The notes beneath the pieces are model-generated. The model made no database searches and was not told the origin of the DNA. It saw nothing but the letters and a program-made list of their open reading frames with translations. Below, piece after piece: positions 17,401 to 24,564 of a stretch of DNA of 64,000 nucleotides. The position numbers and the translations under genes are program-made. Within the stretch, counting starts at the first letter, position 1, and every line of letters starts with the position of its first letter. The stretch lies in NCBI RefSeq assembly GCF_021404465.1, contig NZ_JABFTT010000014.1:62001-126000 (forward strand). Reading direction: 5' to 3'. Source of the stretch: Billgrantia zhangzhouensis (GTDB lineage Bacteria; Pseudomonadota; Gammaproteobacteria; Pseudomonadales; Halomonadaceae).

Positions 17401-19001
17401 ACCTGCGCCTGACCGCCAGCCGCCTCCAGGCCGGCGAGGACGCCGCCCTGCTGGCCGGTGGCGACATCGAACTCCTCACCGCCCAGGAGCACGACTACTC
17501 CCTCTATGAATCGCGCCGCCGCGGCACGTTCGGCGGCAGCCGCACCCAGCGCGACGAAGTCAGCAAGACCCGCGCCATCGGCAGCGAAGTGAGCAGCGGC
17601 GGCGATCTGTTCATCGCCAGCGGGCAGGACCAGACCTACCGGGCCGCCCGCCTGGAAGCCGACGGCGACATCGAACTGCAAAGCGGCGGCCGCATCCGCT
17701 TCGAAACCGCCAGCGACGTGCACAGCGAATCCCACGAGCGCAGCAAGAGCAGCTTCGTCAGCCAGTCGGCGCGGGGGCAGGGCAGTACCGTGGAAACGCT
17801 GCGCCAAAATGAGCTGATGGCACAAGGCGATATTCGGATTCATGCGGAGCAAGGTATTCATGCCCTCTACGAAGCCCGGGACGGTGAAAGCCTGGATGCT
17901 GCCATCGAGCGCGTCGTGGCGGACAACCCGGGTCTCGCCTGGCTTCAAGCCCTTCAAGGCCGCGATGACGTCACCTGGGAAAGCCTCGAAGCCTTCCAGG
18001 ATGAATGGCATTACAGCCATAGCGGCCTGAGCCCCATCGCCACCACCATTTTGACTGCGGTGGTCAGCTACTACACCGCCGGGGCCGTCAGCGGCATGGT
18101 GGGCAACCTCTCTGGAGCCGCAGCCGGGTCGCAAGCGACCTTTGCCGCAGGTGCTACCACGGCAAGTGGAACGACGATAGCCGCAGGCTCGGGCAATGCC
18201 ATCCTCTCCGGCATGGCGGGCGGTGCTGCCGGTGGTGGTGTGGGCGCGTTCAGCCAGGGGGGGGATTGGCGAGAAGCCGCTTGGCGAGGTGGCATTACGG
18301 GTGCATTCACGGGTCACCTCAGCGCAGGCACTTACTACGACAACCCCATCAATATGGCGGGCGATGCCTATGAATACTTCATGCAAGGTAACGCGATGGG
18401 GCTCGCCAGTGTTGGCATGCATCTGGGCTTGCAGCAGGTATATGGTGAGGTTCAGCAGAAGATCGCCGATGGTGTGGGGTTGAACCCGGATGAACTTAAT
18501 TGGTTGTTGATGGCCAGTTCTATTGCGGGAAATAGCGTGGCAGGGAGTCGCTTTTGGGCGGATGACCAAGAGTTCGAGCATACCAGGGGTACAGGAACAA
18601 CGGGTTTCTTCTCTCGTGATAAGCGACCTGTCGTAGGTAGTATCTTTGACCTTGCCGACTCAGCGCTAGGATATCAGGATTTACCCGATGCCACGGTCCG
18701 AGATTATCTCGTTGAAGTGGGTGTTGGTCAACCTGCTGCAGGCGGCCACAGTTTAGGCACGATCACGCAGTCCTACCTGGCGCGTCATGGCCTGGTGGAA
18801 AGCACTTATCTGGAGTCCGTGCCGTTTGGGATAGTTGCACCTCCTAATGCCGAGGTTAGGTTGGGCAGAGGCGATATCATCAACGGCTTTGGTGGCGGAA
18901 TGTTGTTCAACTGGCATGGGAAAATCGTGCCTACGGGGCTTTTTCAACACTCAAGAGAATTTTATGAACCCTTCCGCCCTAATACTGGAGGTGGTCAGTG
19001 A
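11457..19001 (+). CDS. TpsA/CdiA-like filamentous haemagglutinin with candidate lipase-type toxin end
   Basis: A 2514-residue exoprotein. Residues 1-64 form an extended signal peptide (ESPR type) ending AVQA. The TPS secretion domain follows, with NPHL and NPAG motifs, and then long DNxxG-type haemagglutinin repeats. Residues about 1264-1464 are encoded by AT-rich DNA (15250-15850) at the place where CdiA proteins carry the receptor-binding region. A conserved post-receptor block starts at DPRFTNQRQWL near residue 1550, followed by a second repeat region. The last 300 residues are a glycine- and alanine-rich pretoxin and a toxin-like end. That end has GHSLG at 2430-2434 (Ser2432), with Asp2473 and His2498 spaced like a serine hydrolase triad. 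No VENN motif was seen. The triad assignment is inference. Confidence 0.92.
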   Translation: MNRQCYRLVFNRAKGQLVAASELAVASGKSPAEGSRVGRWRSRRQPAIAATLAALLLGSPAVQASIASDPNAPGNQRPTVLETANGVPQVNIQTPSAAGVSRNSYRQFDVSSKGAILNNSRRNTQTQLSGWVQGNPHLTSGEARVILNEVNSANPSQLRGYLEVAGSRAEVVIANPAGIDVNGAGFINASRATLTTGTPELRNGELTGYRVQQGTVTISGAGLDASGTDYTAVLARAIEVQGGVWANDLNVVTGANRIGTDGQVIERLTSQGDAPAVAIDVAHLGGMYAGKITLVATEAGVGVNNAGSLTATQAGGVGDVVLTAEGRIVNRGAITAEGDIQLASQTRIDNLGTGAVLAQGDLTLSATGAQGRIRSTSDATLAAGVDAGSLRLGNNGQLTLTAGDNVTTQGRNLAAGGFLAEADTVSLAGSETQARDIDVTARRGDLDASGAALSARDTLTASADATLRTDGASVQAERLDLSAAAISNRDGELIQAGNDTLHLATGTLDNRGGRVAANADIVIRTDALDNAAGTVRAGGSLDLEAETLDNTQGQLVAERDLHVTATQLTNTQGLMGAVQGSLDVEAQSLDNSRGRIEAADGLRLDVADSLTNEGGEIVQLSDQGELQIAAANLHGSDGLIVSQGDLTVEGGEIVLDGARTQAQHIALQADSLSHREGELLHLGSDAPLTFDVAQALNNRNGLIASNAALDLTAGELSNREGAVQAAGDAYVTAASLDNRQGELVSGGTLGLTVEGNVANAQGQLLAQRSLDLQVASLNNAGGTLGAVEGDLTVAADSVIDNRGGTLEAGNQLDVSGQGLDNQRGTLVGERVSLDTGGQRLNNMAGLIAAGDSLASISGELDNTGGTLQASGDAMIDTLGQALINVDSGADGGILANGALTLAAGDIVNGNGLIGGGRLDVTAVEIANRLGGTLLSESDLTLTANSLDNRGGQLQALGDMTLDLNEALLNQGGLIRSGAALKVNASRVVNSNTQGADQGIEGQSIDLSAEEAVNQQGAMRANQRLEIDAASRVDNRNGLLSSLDTLTVEAEEIDNQGGTLIANQRLILELARLFGNGRVLSLGDLALQLASDFTLNQGAELKAAGDLHFATSGTLTNRGTLQAGDTLDLDASEIRNTASGELSATTTRLSAGQLTNHGLIDGVTTRIDAITLDNLGTGRIYGDRLGIQATTLTNDVENSRAAAIAARERLDIGTRRLTNREEALLFSAGDMAIGGRLDADDRATGQATRVDNNSATIEALGDLSISAVSLRNTNEHFETELQYSGSETGLFYQPVGWDEKRPSEEFRKTYYSLYHDATGTAIKQVPNGRLFCCAGNTYIRWREFDIEREVYSSQVTRSAPGLIQGGGNVSLRGESIVNDKSKIVAGAVLRGDLENVVNLEARGQRSIVENGLVRSLGYYHFHSEHGGEAIPYTSSWEFYTDQESLSDIILPVTELGGNRNVSSSGAQIGTLQPTSLSGSASGAGNATAGVGGFESGRGIVEVPAIGRSGSAVQASSFEAGDVIRTLTPQLQLPSNSLFQLKPTGIRPLVETDPRFTNQRQWLSSDYLLSALHPDPAMTQKRLGDGFYEQRLIREQVTQLTGQRFLEGYADDEAQYAALMNNAATFAKAHGLRPGVALTAEQMAQLTSDIVWLVEQTVTLADGSTVKVLVPQVYARLREGDLKGDGTLIAGDSLQMDIAGDLANTGTLAGRELVEMTAGNITNLEGRISGNRIDLETRRDLTNLGGDITANESLSMQAGRDLNLANTAERQARLYLTDSGGQLLAGAGRDLTIRGAEVDSAGTLALGAGRDLSIASTLDTQSNRYGRVTLNTADIEHQATLSAGQDLILNAGRDLSLAAVDVSAGGNGLIAAGRDLALETLATGSAMSGGRLQRSQQQEVGTTLAIGNDLTLMAGQDLYARAADVSVAGDLGVIAGRNIEIEAGQSSQYEERRWGRTHTIDSQSRVQGSDFAAGGSLSLTAGEDLRLTASRLQAGEDAALLAGGDIELLTAQEHDYSLYESRRRGTFGGSRTQRDEVSKTRAIGSEVSSGGDLFIASGQDQTYRAARLEADGDIELQSGGRIRFETASDVHSESHERSKSSFVSQSARGQGSTVETLRQNELMAQGDIRIHAEQGIHALYEARDGESLDAAIERVVADNPGLAWLQALQGRDDVTWESLEAFQDEWHYSHSGLSPIATTILTAVVSYYTAGAVSGMVGNLSGAAAGSQATFAAGATTASGTTIAAGSGNAILSGMAGGAAGGGVGAFSQGGDWREAAWRGGITGAFTGHLSAGTYYDNPINMAGDAYEYFMQGNAMGLASVGMHLGLQQVYGEVQQKIADGVGLNPDELNWLLMASSIAGNSVAGSRFWADDQEFEHTRGTGTTGFFSRDKRPVVGSIFDLADSALGYQDLPDATVRDYLVEVGVGQPAAGGHSLGTITQSYLARHGLVESTYLESVPFGIVAPPNAEVRLGRGDIINGFGGGMLFNWHGKIVPTGLFQHSREFYEPFRPNTGGGQ
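15250..15850 (+). other. AT-rich internal segment of the tpsA gene
   Basis: About 600 bases inside tpsA are clearly richer in A and T than the flanking repeats and encode a non-repetitive segment with many aromatic and charged residues, including a CC pair. Its position, between the first repeat region and the conserved DPRFTNQRQWL block, corresponds to the receptor-binding domain of CdiA. This suggests a horizontally exchanged cassette. Confidence 0.55.
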
Positions 19002-19660
19002 ACGTCATTAATAAACTTCCGGCTTGCTTGATGATTATCAATATCTCTGTGCTGTCTGGCTGTGTTCCGCATGCGGCCTATCGTGCGCACCAGGACCATA
19101 TTGAAGGTCGAGAAGTGTTTGTTATGAATGACAACTATCTTCGTGTCCCTTCAGAGTCATATCCTATCTTCTCAGTTGTTGAGGATCGTGAGGCACCTAG
19201 AAGCATTGTCAGCAATGGTTGGGAGGGACTGTTCATGCCAGCCATGAATAGTTATTATAGGTGGGAAGTTTCTCACGCTTTTAATGGCCGTTTTTTGCTA
19301 TATTCTGAGGAGTATGATGGTGTCCACTGTATTGAACGGCTAGGAAGAAATACAAGACATTCCCGGAAAGAGAACTGCGAAATTGGCGCCAAAGGTGCTC
19401 CAAATAAGATTTACGTGTATGCCCGCCCCAGTGGCGAGGCATACGGTTGGCAATATCTACGAAATCAAGATTGGTATGTGTTGCAGTCGGATAAGATCTC
19501 GCGCTTTCGCATCGACGATAGCGGTGACTGGTCCGGCCAGCCTTGGTTCGAGTGTGTCGCCCGTTGTGACAAGCTGGAGCGAATGAAGCGGGAAGAGGTT
19601 GAAGGTGGCGATCCGTTTGGTGTGGGTGAGGACAAGGAATGGGGCGGTGAGGCCGAGTAA
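18998..19660 (+). CDS. Predicted lipoprotein, candidate immunity protein for the TpsA toxin end
   Basis: A 220-residue protein with a type II signal sequence and the lipobox LSGC (Cys22), so it should be lipid-anchored in the periplasm. The rest is rich in aromatic and charged residues with no recognised domain. The GTG start overlaps the tpsA stop (GTGA), and the DNA is AT-rich like the adjacent toxin-end sequence. Both features are typical of cdiI-type immunity genes. A lipoprotein would be an unusual immunity type for CDI but is common for phospholipase effectors of type VI secretion. The pairing is inferred from position. Confidence 0.7.
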   Translation: MNVINKLPACLMIINISVLSGCVPHAAYRAHQDHIEGREVFVMNDNYLRVPSESYPIFSVVEDREAPRSIVSNGWEGLFMPAMNSYYRWEVSHAFNGRFLLYSEEYDGVHCIERLGRNTRHSRKENCEIGAKGAPNKIYVYARPSGEAYGWQYLRNQDWYVLQSDKISRFRIDDSGDWSGQPWFECVARCDKLERMKREEVEGGDPFGVGEDKEWGGEAE

Positions 19661-21704
19661 GCTTGCTTCAAGCTCTACCATTGATCGCGACTTCGCCCTG
19701 AGCGCCGGGTGCGATATCGCTACCGTCAGCGGCGGCGAGATCACCTTCGAGATGGGCAGCGATATCCGCACTGAATCCCATGAGCGTAGCAAGAGCAACT
19801 TCGTCAGCCAGTCGGCTAGCGGCAAAGGCTTCACCCGCGAGACACTGAGCCAGAGCGAGCTGCGCTACCAGGGCGAACTGGCCATCCACGCCGCCCAAGG
19901 CGTGACCATCGAGATCGAAAGGGTCGACGCACAGAGCGTGCGCCAGGTCATCGACGCCATGGTCGCGGCCAACCCCGACCTTGCCTGGCTGAAGGAGATG
20001 GAGCAGCGCGGCGACATCGACTGGCGTCAGGTCGAGGCCATCCACGACAGTTGGAGCTACTCCCAATCCGGCCTCGGGCCGGGCGCGGCGCTGGCGGTCA
20101 GCATCGTGGCCGCCGCCTGGGCCGGGCCCGCTGCCGCTGGCCTGGTCAACAATGCCATTGGCGCGGCGATGGTGGGAGCGGGAGCCGGCTCACTGGCTGG
20201 CACCGGCGCGGTGAGCCTGATCAACCATCAAGGCGATCTGGGCTTGGCGCTAGGCGACACGCTCTCCTCGGACAGCCTGCGCGGTGCCGCCCTCGCCGCC
20301 CTGAGTGCCGGGGCCACCCAAGGCATGACCGACCACGTCTGGGGAACCCAGACCAACCCCACCACCGGCGCCACGACCAATCTCTCGCTCAACAATCCAG
20401 GCGACATCGGCCGCTTCGCCGGGCAGCGTGCCACCCAGGCCGCCATCAATGCCGGCATTCGTGCCGCCGTGGAAGGCGGCAGTTTTGGCGATCACCTCGG
20501 GGATAGCTTCGAAGCCGCCGTGGCGCACGTGGTCTCCGGGGTGCTGTTCAACGCGGTGGGCGACCTCGCCAACGATCACCTCTGGCAGGAAGGCGACCCG
20601 CAAAAGATCGCGCTCCACGCCCTGATCGGCGGCAGCATCAGCGAAGCGATGGGCGGAGACTTCGCCACCGGCGCCCTCGCCGCCGGCGCCAGCGAAGCCC
20701 TCGTTCACGAACTCGTGGGGGACGCCAATCGCACCGAATTCAGCAACGCCGCCGCCCAGATCGTCGGTATCGTGGCCGCCGAGCTTGCGGGCGGCAACGT
20801 GAATGATGGAGCCTTTATCGCCGGGCAGGTGGAGTCCTACAACCGGCAGTTACATACCCACGAACGGGAGTTGGCCCGCGACCTGGCCGAAGCCAGCGAT
20901 GGCCAATTTACGCTGGAAGAGATCGAGGATGCCATGCGCGGGATGTACCACGATGGTTTGGGACAAGGGCCAGGAAGCAATATCGTCGTCGACTTGCATG
21001 ATCTGGAAGCCGTTGATGGGACATACTTCGATTATGGTGGCAATTGGCTCGCCACCCCTGGAGAAGGCGGCACGACGCGTTACCTGGTGCAGTTGATTCC
21101 CACGGATACGCCCCCGGAACTGATCGCCTACATCATCGAGCAGACTGGAGGAGACGACTCCCCATATCGGACGGCGGTCTATCGACTCCCCGCAGAAGAC
21201 GCCGCGCCTGGCCAACCACGAGACCGCCTGACGGGCAGACCGCTGAACGAGGAGGGGCAATACATCGTCAGCTACATGCTGGATGGCAAGACCTTCCATG
21301 TGCCGCATTTCCCATGCGGCGATGCGGACTGTATCGCGCAAGGGGCGAATATTGACTATAGCGATCCGGCGGCGCAGGCGTACTCCAGGGCGCTGGATGC
21401 CAAAGCGTTGGATGATTTAGGTTCTGCAGCCACTGCAGGTGTGGTGCTTACACCTGTTGGTCAGATAGGGACTGGTCTAGCTGCGGCAGGTACCGCTTCC
21501 AGTCTATTGTCGGGATATTTAAGAGAAGATATTACGACGGCGGCTTCGAAAGAAGCTTTGATGATTGGTTTTGAGACATATGCGAAGTCCAGGGGATTGT
21601 CGGTAGTGGAAGCGCGAAGATTAAATTCAACCTTGGATTTAATTGGTGTCTGGAATAGAGTTTTGGGCAATGGGGTAGATATGTTGGGGACGGCTGATGA
21701 ATAA
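19599..21704 (+). CDS. Orphan TpsA/CdiA C-terminal module (DUF637-type pretoxin plus toxin end)
   Basis: An open frame of up to 701 codons without secretion signal or TPS domain. Similarity to the parent TpsA starts near 19728 and runs about 120 residues (ESHERSKS block, then ADNPGLAW-like and SYSQSGL segments). It then becomes a different glycine- and alanine-rich DUF637-type region and ends with an unrelated toxin-like domain containing a LTPVGQIGTGLAAAG hydrophobic stretch. Such displaced toxin ends act as a reservoir that can recombine onto the main cdiA. The true translated start is doubtful: the first 40 codons overlap the lipoprotein gene in another frame. Confidence 0.65.
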   Translation: MKVAIRLVWVRTRNGAVRPSKLASSSTIDRDFALSAGCDIATVSGGEITFEMGSDIRTESHERSKSNFVSQSASGKGFTRETLSQSELRYQGELAIHAAQGVTIEIERVDAQSVRQVIDAMVAANPDLAWLKEMEQRGDIDWRQVEAIHDSWSYSQSGLGPGAALAVSIVAAAWAGPAAAGLVNNAIGAAMVGAGAGSLAGTGAVSLINHQGDLGLALGDTLSSDSLRGAALAALSAGATQGMTDHVWGTQTNPTTGATTNLSLNNPGDIGRFAGQRATQAAINAGIRAAVEGGSFGDHLGDSFEAAVAHVVSGVLFNAVGDLANDHLWQEGDPQKIALHALIGGSISEAMGGDFATGALAAGASEALVHELVGDANRTEFSNAAAQIVGIVAAELAGGNVNDGAFIAGQVESYNRQLHTHERELARDLAEASDGQFTLEEIEDAMRGMYHDGLGQGPGSNIVVDLHDLEAVDGTYFDYGGNWLATPGEGGTTRYLVQLIPTDTPPELIAYIIEQTGGDDSPYRTAVYRLPAEDAAPGQPRDRLTGRPLNEEGQYIVSYMLDGKTFHVPHFPCGDADCIAQGANIDYSDPAAQAYSRALDAKALDDLGSAATAGVVLTPVGQIGTGLAAAGTASSLLSGYLREDITTAASKEALMIGFETYAKSRGLSVVEARRLNSTLDLIGVWNRVLGNGVDMLGTADE
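19728..20090 (+). repeat. Diverged copy of tpsA 17682-18050
   Basis: The orphan module begins with a stretch homologous to tpsA 17682-18050, both at protein level (SGGxIxFE, SHERSKS, FVSQSA) and in long near-identical DNA runs. This shared segment is the natural site for recombination that would swap the orphan toxin end onto the full-length gene. Confidence 0.7.
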
Positions 21705-22017
21705 GCAAAATTTTAGCTCCTCTTGGGCTCGATGGCGAAATTGCTATCGATGGTATGTTTCTGCCTTTCTGGCCATGGTGGCAATGGCAAATGCTGTAAT
21801 TAGATTTTGGGGGGAGTGGGAGCTGTTCTTTGGTGCCCTTATTGGGCACGGGATATTTTGGCAAGCAATAGTGGCATTTTTATACGATAAGCCTATGATA
21901 TTTGGGCCTGGTGGTGCGGACTTGGAGGATGGGCCTGGGGCTCGGGGTATTGCGATAGTCTTTTCTGTTATAGGATATTGCGCTATGTTTGCCTTTAGCG
22001 GATACCCGTGGCGGTAG
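21697..22017 (+). CDS. Small inner-membrane protein, candidate immunity for the orphan toxin end
   Basis: A 106-residue protein with three hydrophobic segments (about residues 20-35, 43-62 and 85-102) and no recognised family. Its ATG overlaps the end of the orphan module by 8 bases, and the DNA is AT-rich. That position and composition fit a cdiI-type immunity gene. Membrane-embedded immunity proteins usually counter toxins that act on the inner membrane, which would agree with the hydrophobic stretch in the orphan toxin end. This is inference. Confidence 0.65.
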   Translation: MNKQNFSSSWARWRNCYRWYVSAFLAMVAMANAVIRFWGEWELFFGALIGHGIFWQAIVAFLYDKPMIFGPGGADLEDGPGARGIAIVFSVIGYCAMFAFSGYPWR

Positions 22018-22428
22018 GCTGTTCCAGTCGCTTCACCGACCGCCGGCAGTGGCTCGGCTCCGACTATATGCTCGAGGCTCTGAACAGTGACCCGAGCACC
22101 ACCCATAAGCGCCTCGGCGATGGTTTCTACGAGCAGCGGCTGGTGCGGGAGCAGATCACTCAGATCACCGGCCAGCGCTGCCTCGAAGGTCACAATGACG
22201 ACCAGGCGCAATTCACCGCACTGATGAACGCCGGTATCACCTTCGCCGAGGCGTACGACCTGCGTCCCGGCGTGGCCTTGACCGCCGAGCAGATGGCACA
22301 GCTCACCAGCGATATCGTCTGGCTGGTGGAGCAGAACGTCGAACTCGACGATGGCTCCAGCGTCACCGTGCTGGTGCCTCAGGTCTATGCAAGATTGCGC
22401 GAGGGTGACCTGAAAGGGGATGGCACCC
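22018..22428 (+). pseudogene. Internal fragment of a tpsA/cdiA gene
   Basis: From about 22029 the frame encodes RFTDRRQWLGSDYML and continues to LREGDLKGDGT, closely matching tpsA 16109-16515. A short CTGTTCCAG before it also matches tpsA further upstream, implying a deletion. Similarity stops abruptly at 22428. There is no start, signal or end, so it is a scaffold remnant left by rearrangement. Confidence 0.85.
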
Positions 22429-22452
22429 CAAAAGCACGGCAAGGAGCCGGGT

Positions 22453-22533
22453 GTGAAGAGCGCAGATCTGATAAAGGAGCTGGAGGCGGAGCGATACCAT
22501 GCACTATCCCATTGCGATCGAGGTTGGCGATGA
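22453..22533 (+). pseudogene. Remnant of hicA toxin, internally deleted
   Basis: A GTG at 22453, preceded by AAGGAG, starts VKSADLIKELEA, the typical HicA N-terminus. The frame then passes directly into the hicB leader and ends at 22533. The RNA-binding core with the catalytic histidine is gone. A normal HicA has roughly 60-80 residues. Confidence 0.65.
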
Positions 22534-22912
22534 GCAGCACGCTTATGGCGTAGTTGTGCCCGATCTGCCGGGCTGCTTCTCCGCTGGCGACACTTTCGAC
22601 GAGGCAATCGCCAATGCTCGGGAGGCCATAGAAGGACATCTCGAAAGCCTTTCGGAGCACGGCGACCCCATTCCCACCGCTACCGCCATTCAGCAGCATC
22701 TGGAGAATCCCGACTTCGCCGGGTGGGTGTGGGCAGCGGTCGAGATCGACATGACCCCTTACCTGGGCAAGAGTCACAAGATCAACGTCACTCTGCCCGA
22801 TCTGCTGATCAAGCGTATCGACAGCACCGTGGCAAAGCATGGCGACTACAAGAGCCGTTCCGGCTTCCTGGCCCGTGCTGCGCTGCATGAACTCGAGCGC
22901 CACGCTCAATAG
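22499..22912 (+). CDS. hicB: HicB family antitoxin
   Basis: A 137-residue antitoxin. The N-terminal HicB domain begins MHYPIAIEVG and contains the VPDLPGCFSAGDTFDEA core of the partly degraded RNase H-like fold. The C-terminal part (about residues 95-135) is a ribbon-helix-helix DNA-binding domain starting INVTLPDLLIKRID. Normally it neutralises the mRNA interferase HicA and represses hicAB. Here hicA is deleted, so this copy is an orphan and may persist by repressing or neutralising other hicA loci. Confidence 0.9.
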   Translation: MHYPIAIEVGDEQHAYGVVVPDLPGCFSAGDTFDEAIANAREAIEGHLESLSEHGDPIPTATAIQQHLENPDFAGWVWAAVEIDMTPYLGKSHKINVTLPDLLIKRIDSTVAKHGDYKSRSGFLARAALHELERHAQ

Positions 22913-22940
22913 AGCCGAGTCTTCACCACACCCCACGCAC

Positions 22941-22972
22941 AAGAAAGCGGCGACCGAAGTCGCCGCCCTTAA
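22941..22972 (-). terminator. Terminator of the narK-usp-narK operon, possibly bidirectional
   Basis: The stem GCGGCGAC/GTCGCCGC with a CGAA loop (22947-22966) lies between convergent hicB and the leftward transporter gene. On the minus strand it is followed by TTTCTT, giving a normal intrinsic terminator. Confidence 0.8.
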
Positions 22973-23007
22973 TGAAGCCCAACATAAAACCCAGCGGCTC
23001 AGCCCTG

Positions 23008-24507
23008 CTACGGCTTGGCCTGTGCCGCGGCCATTTCCTGCTCTTCGATCATGCGGTCTACCGAGGAGACGTAGTACTCCTCGTCGAACGCCCCTTCCGG
23101 CTCCTTCAGCCAGATCAGGCAGATCAGCCAACTGACGAAGGCGCCGCCGGCGATGATGTAGAAGAACTGGGTCGGGGTGACGAAGGTGAAGATGGTCAGG
23201 TAGACCACCGCCCCCACGTTGCCATAGGCGCCGGCCATGCCTGAGATCTGCCCGGTGATGCGGCGCTTGATCGAGGGAATGATGCCGAAGGTGGCGCCCT
23301 CCGAACCCTGCACGAAGAAGGAGGTGAAGATGGTGATGGCGATGGCGATGATCAACGGCCAGTTGGAGTTGAGCATGCCCATCAGCACGAAACCGATGCC
23401 GATGCCGAACATGTAGCTGAGCATGACGAAGCGGCGGTTGCCCATGCGGTCGGAGACCAGGCCGCCCATGGGGCGTGCCACCAGGTTGACGAAGGCGAAG
23501 GAGGCGGCGATCAGGCCCGCGGCGGCGGCGCTCAGCCCCCAGGTCTCCTCGAAGAACATCGGCAGCATCGAGACCACTGCCAGCTCGGCGCCGAAGTTGG
23601 CGAAGTAGGTGCTGTTGAGGGCGGCGACGCTGCTGAACGGGTACTTGTCGTCTTCCGGCACCCCCTTCTTCAGGATCGGTACGTTGACCCGTAGGATCTG
23701 CACGATCTGATAGATGATGACGGCGACGATGACCAGATAGCAGATCACGGCGGCGGTCACCGACATGTAGCCCATGTTCTGGACGCGCCATACCAGAATG
23801 CCCAGGCAGCCCACCAGAGGGATGGTCCAGATGATCAGCTTGATCATGTCGCCCCAGGTGCTCACTTCCATGGCGGCGGCCTTGCGCGGCTTGCGGTGGG
23901 CGCGGGCATCGGGGCCGTCGGTGATGGCGAACCAGTAATAGACGCCATAGACAGCCATGACGATGGCGCTGATGGCGATGGCATAGCGCCAGCCATCGTC
24001 GCCGCCGAATAGGGTCAGGGCGATGGTAGGCAGGGTCATGGCGGCGGCGGCGGAGCCGAAATTGCCCCAGCCGGCATAGAAGCCTTCGGCGAAGCCGATG
24101 TCCTTGGGCTTGAACCACAGTGCGGTCATGTGGATGCCGACCACGAAGCTGGCGCCGATGGAACTCAGCACCAGGCGCGAGATCAGCAGTTGGGTCATGG
24201 TGTTGCCGAAGGCGAAGGCGAGTGCCGGGATCGCCATGGTCACCATCAGTACCGAGAACACCCGGCGCGGGCCGAAGCGATCCAGCGCCATGCCGATGAT
24301 GATGCGGGCGGGAATGGTCAGCGCCACGTTGAGGATGGCGAACAGGCGGATGTCATCCCGGGTCAGCCAGTCGACGCTCTTGAGCATGCTCGATGCCAGC
24401 GGCGCCATGTTGAACCAGACGTAGAAGGTGATGAAGAAGGCGATCCAGGTCAGGTGGAGTGCCCTGATCTCAGGGTTACGGTACTTGAAAACGGCGGACA
24501 CTTTCAT
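23008..24507 (-). CDS. narK1: NarK-family nitrate/nitrite MFS transporter
   Basis: A 499-residue, 12-helix major facilitator. The family's first-helix FFITFYVWFNMAPL segment, the loop 2-3 motif DRFGPRRVF, and glycine-rich nitrate-signature-like stretches (GFYAGWGNFGSAAA and SGMAGAYGNVGAVV) are visible. It exchanges or imports nitrate and nitrite for the membrane nitrate reductase. It is the third gene of a leftward operon after narK2 and usp, starting 57 bases after the usp stop. Whether it works as NarK1 (proton symport) or NarK2 (antiport) cannot be decided from sequence by eye. Confidence 0.9.
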   Translation of the reverse strand: MKVSAVFKYRNPEIRALHLTWIAFFITFYVWFNMAPLASSMLKSVDWLTRDDIRLFAILNVALTIPARIIIGMALDRFGPRRVFSVLMVTMAIPALAFAFGNTMTQLLISRLVLSSIGASFVVGIHMTALWFKPKDIGFAEGFYAGWGNFGSAAAAMTLPTIALTLFGGDDGWRYAIAISAIVMAVYGVYYWFAITDGPDARAHRKPRKAAAMEVSTWGDMIKLIIWTIPLVGCLGILVWRVQNMGYMSVTAAVICYLVIVAVIIYQIVQILRVNVPILKKGVPEDDKYPFSSVAALNSTYFANFGAELAVVSMLPMFFEETWGLSAAAAGLIAASFAFVNLVARPMGGLVSDRMGNRRFVMLSYMFGIGIGFVLMGMLNSNWPLIIAIAITIFTSFFVQGSEGATFGIIPSIKRRITGQISGMAGAYGNVGAVVYLTIFTFVTPTQFFYIIAGGAFVSWLICLIWLKEPEGAFDEEYYVSSVDRMIEEQEMAAAQAKP

Positions 24508-24564
24508 GGTCGTATCATCCTGCAGATGGCGAAAAATCGGAGACGAGTGGCTGCGATGGACTGC

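Noticed and set aside
22008..22553. A 181-codon frame as an intact gene
   Set aside because: Only its middle matches TpsA; both ends are accidental extensions into neighbouring sequence, so it is recorded as a fragment.
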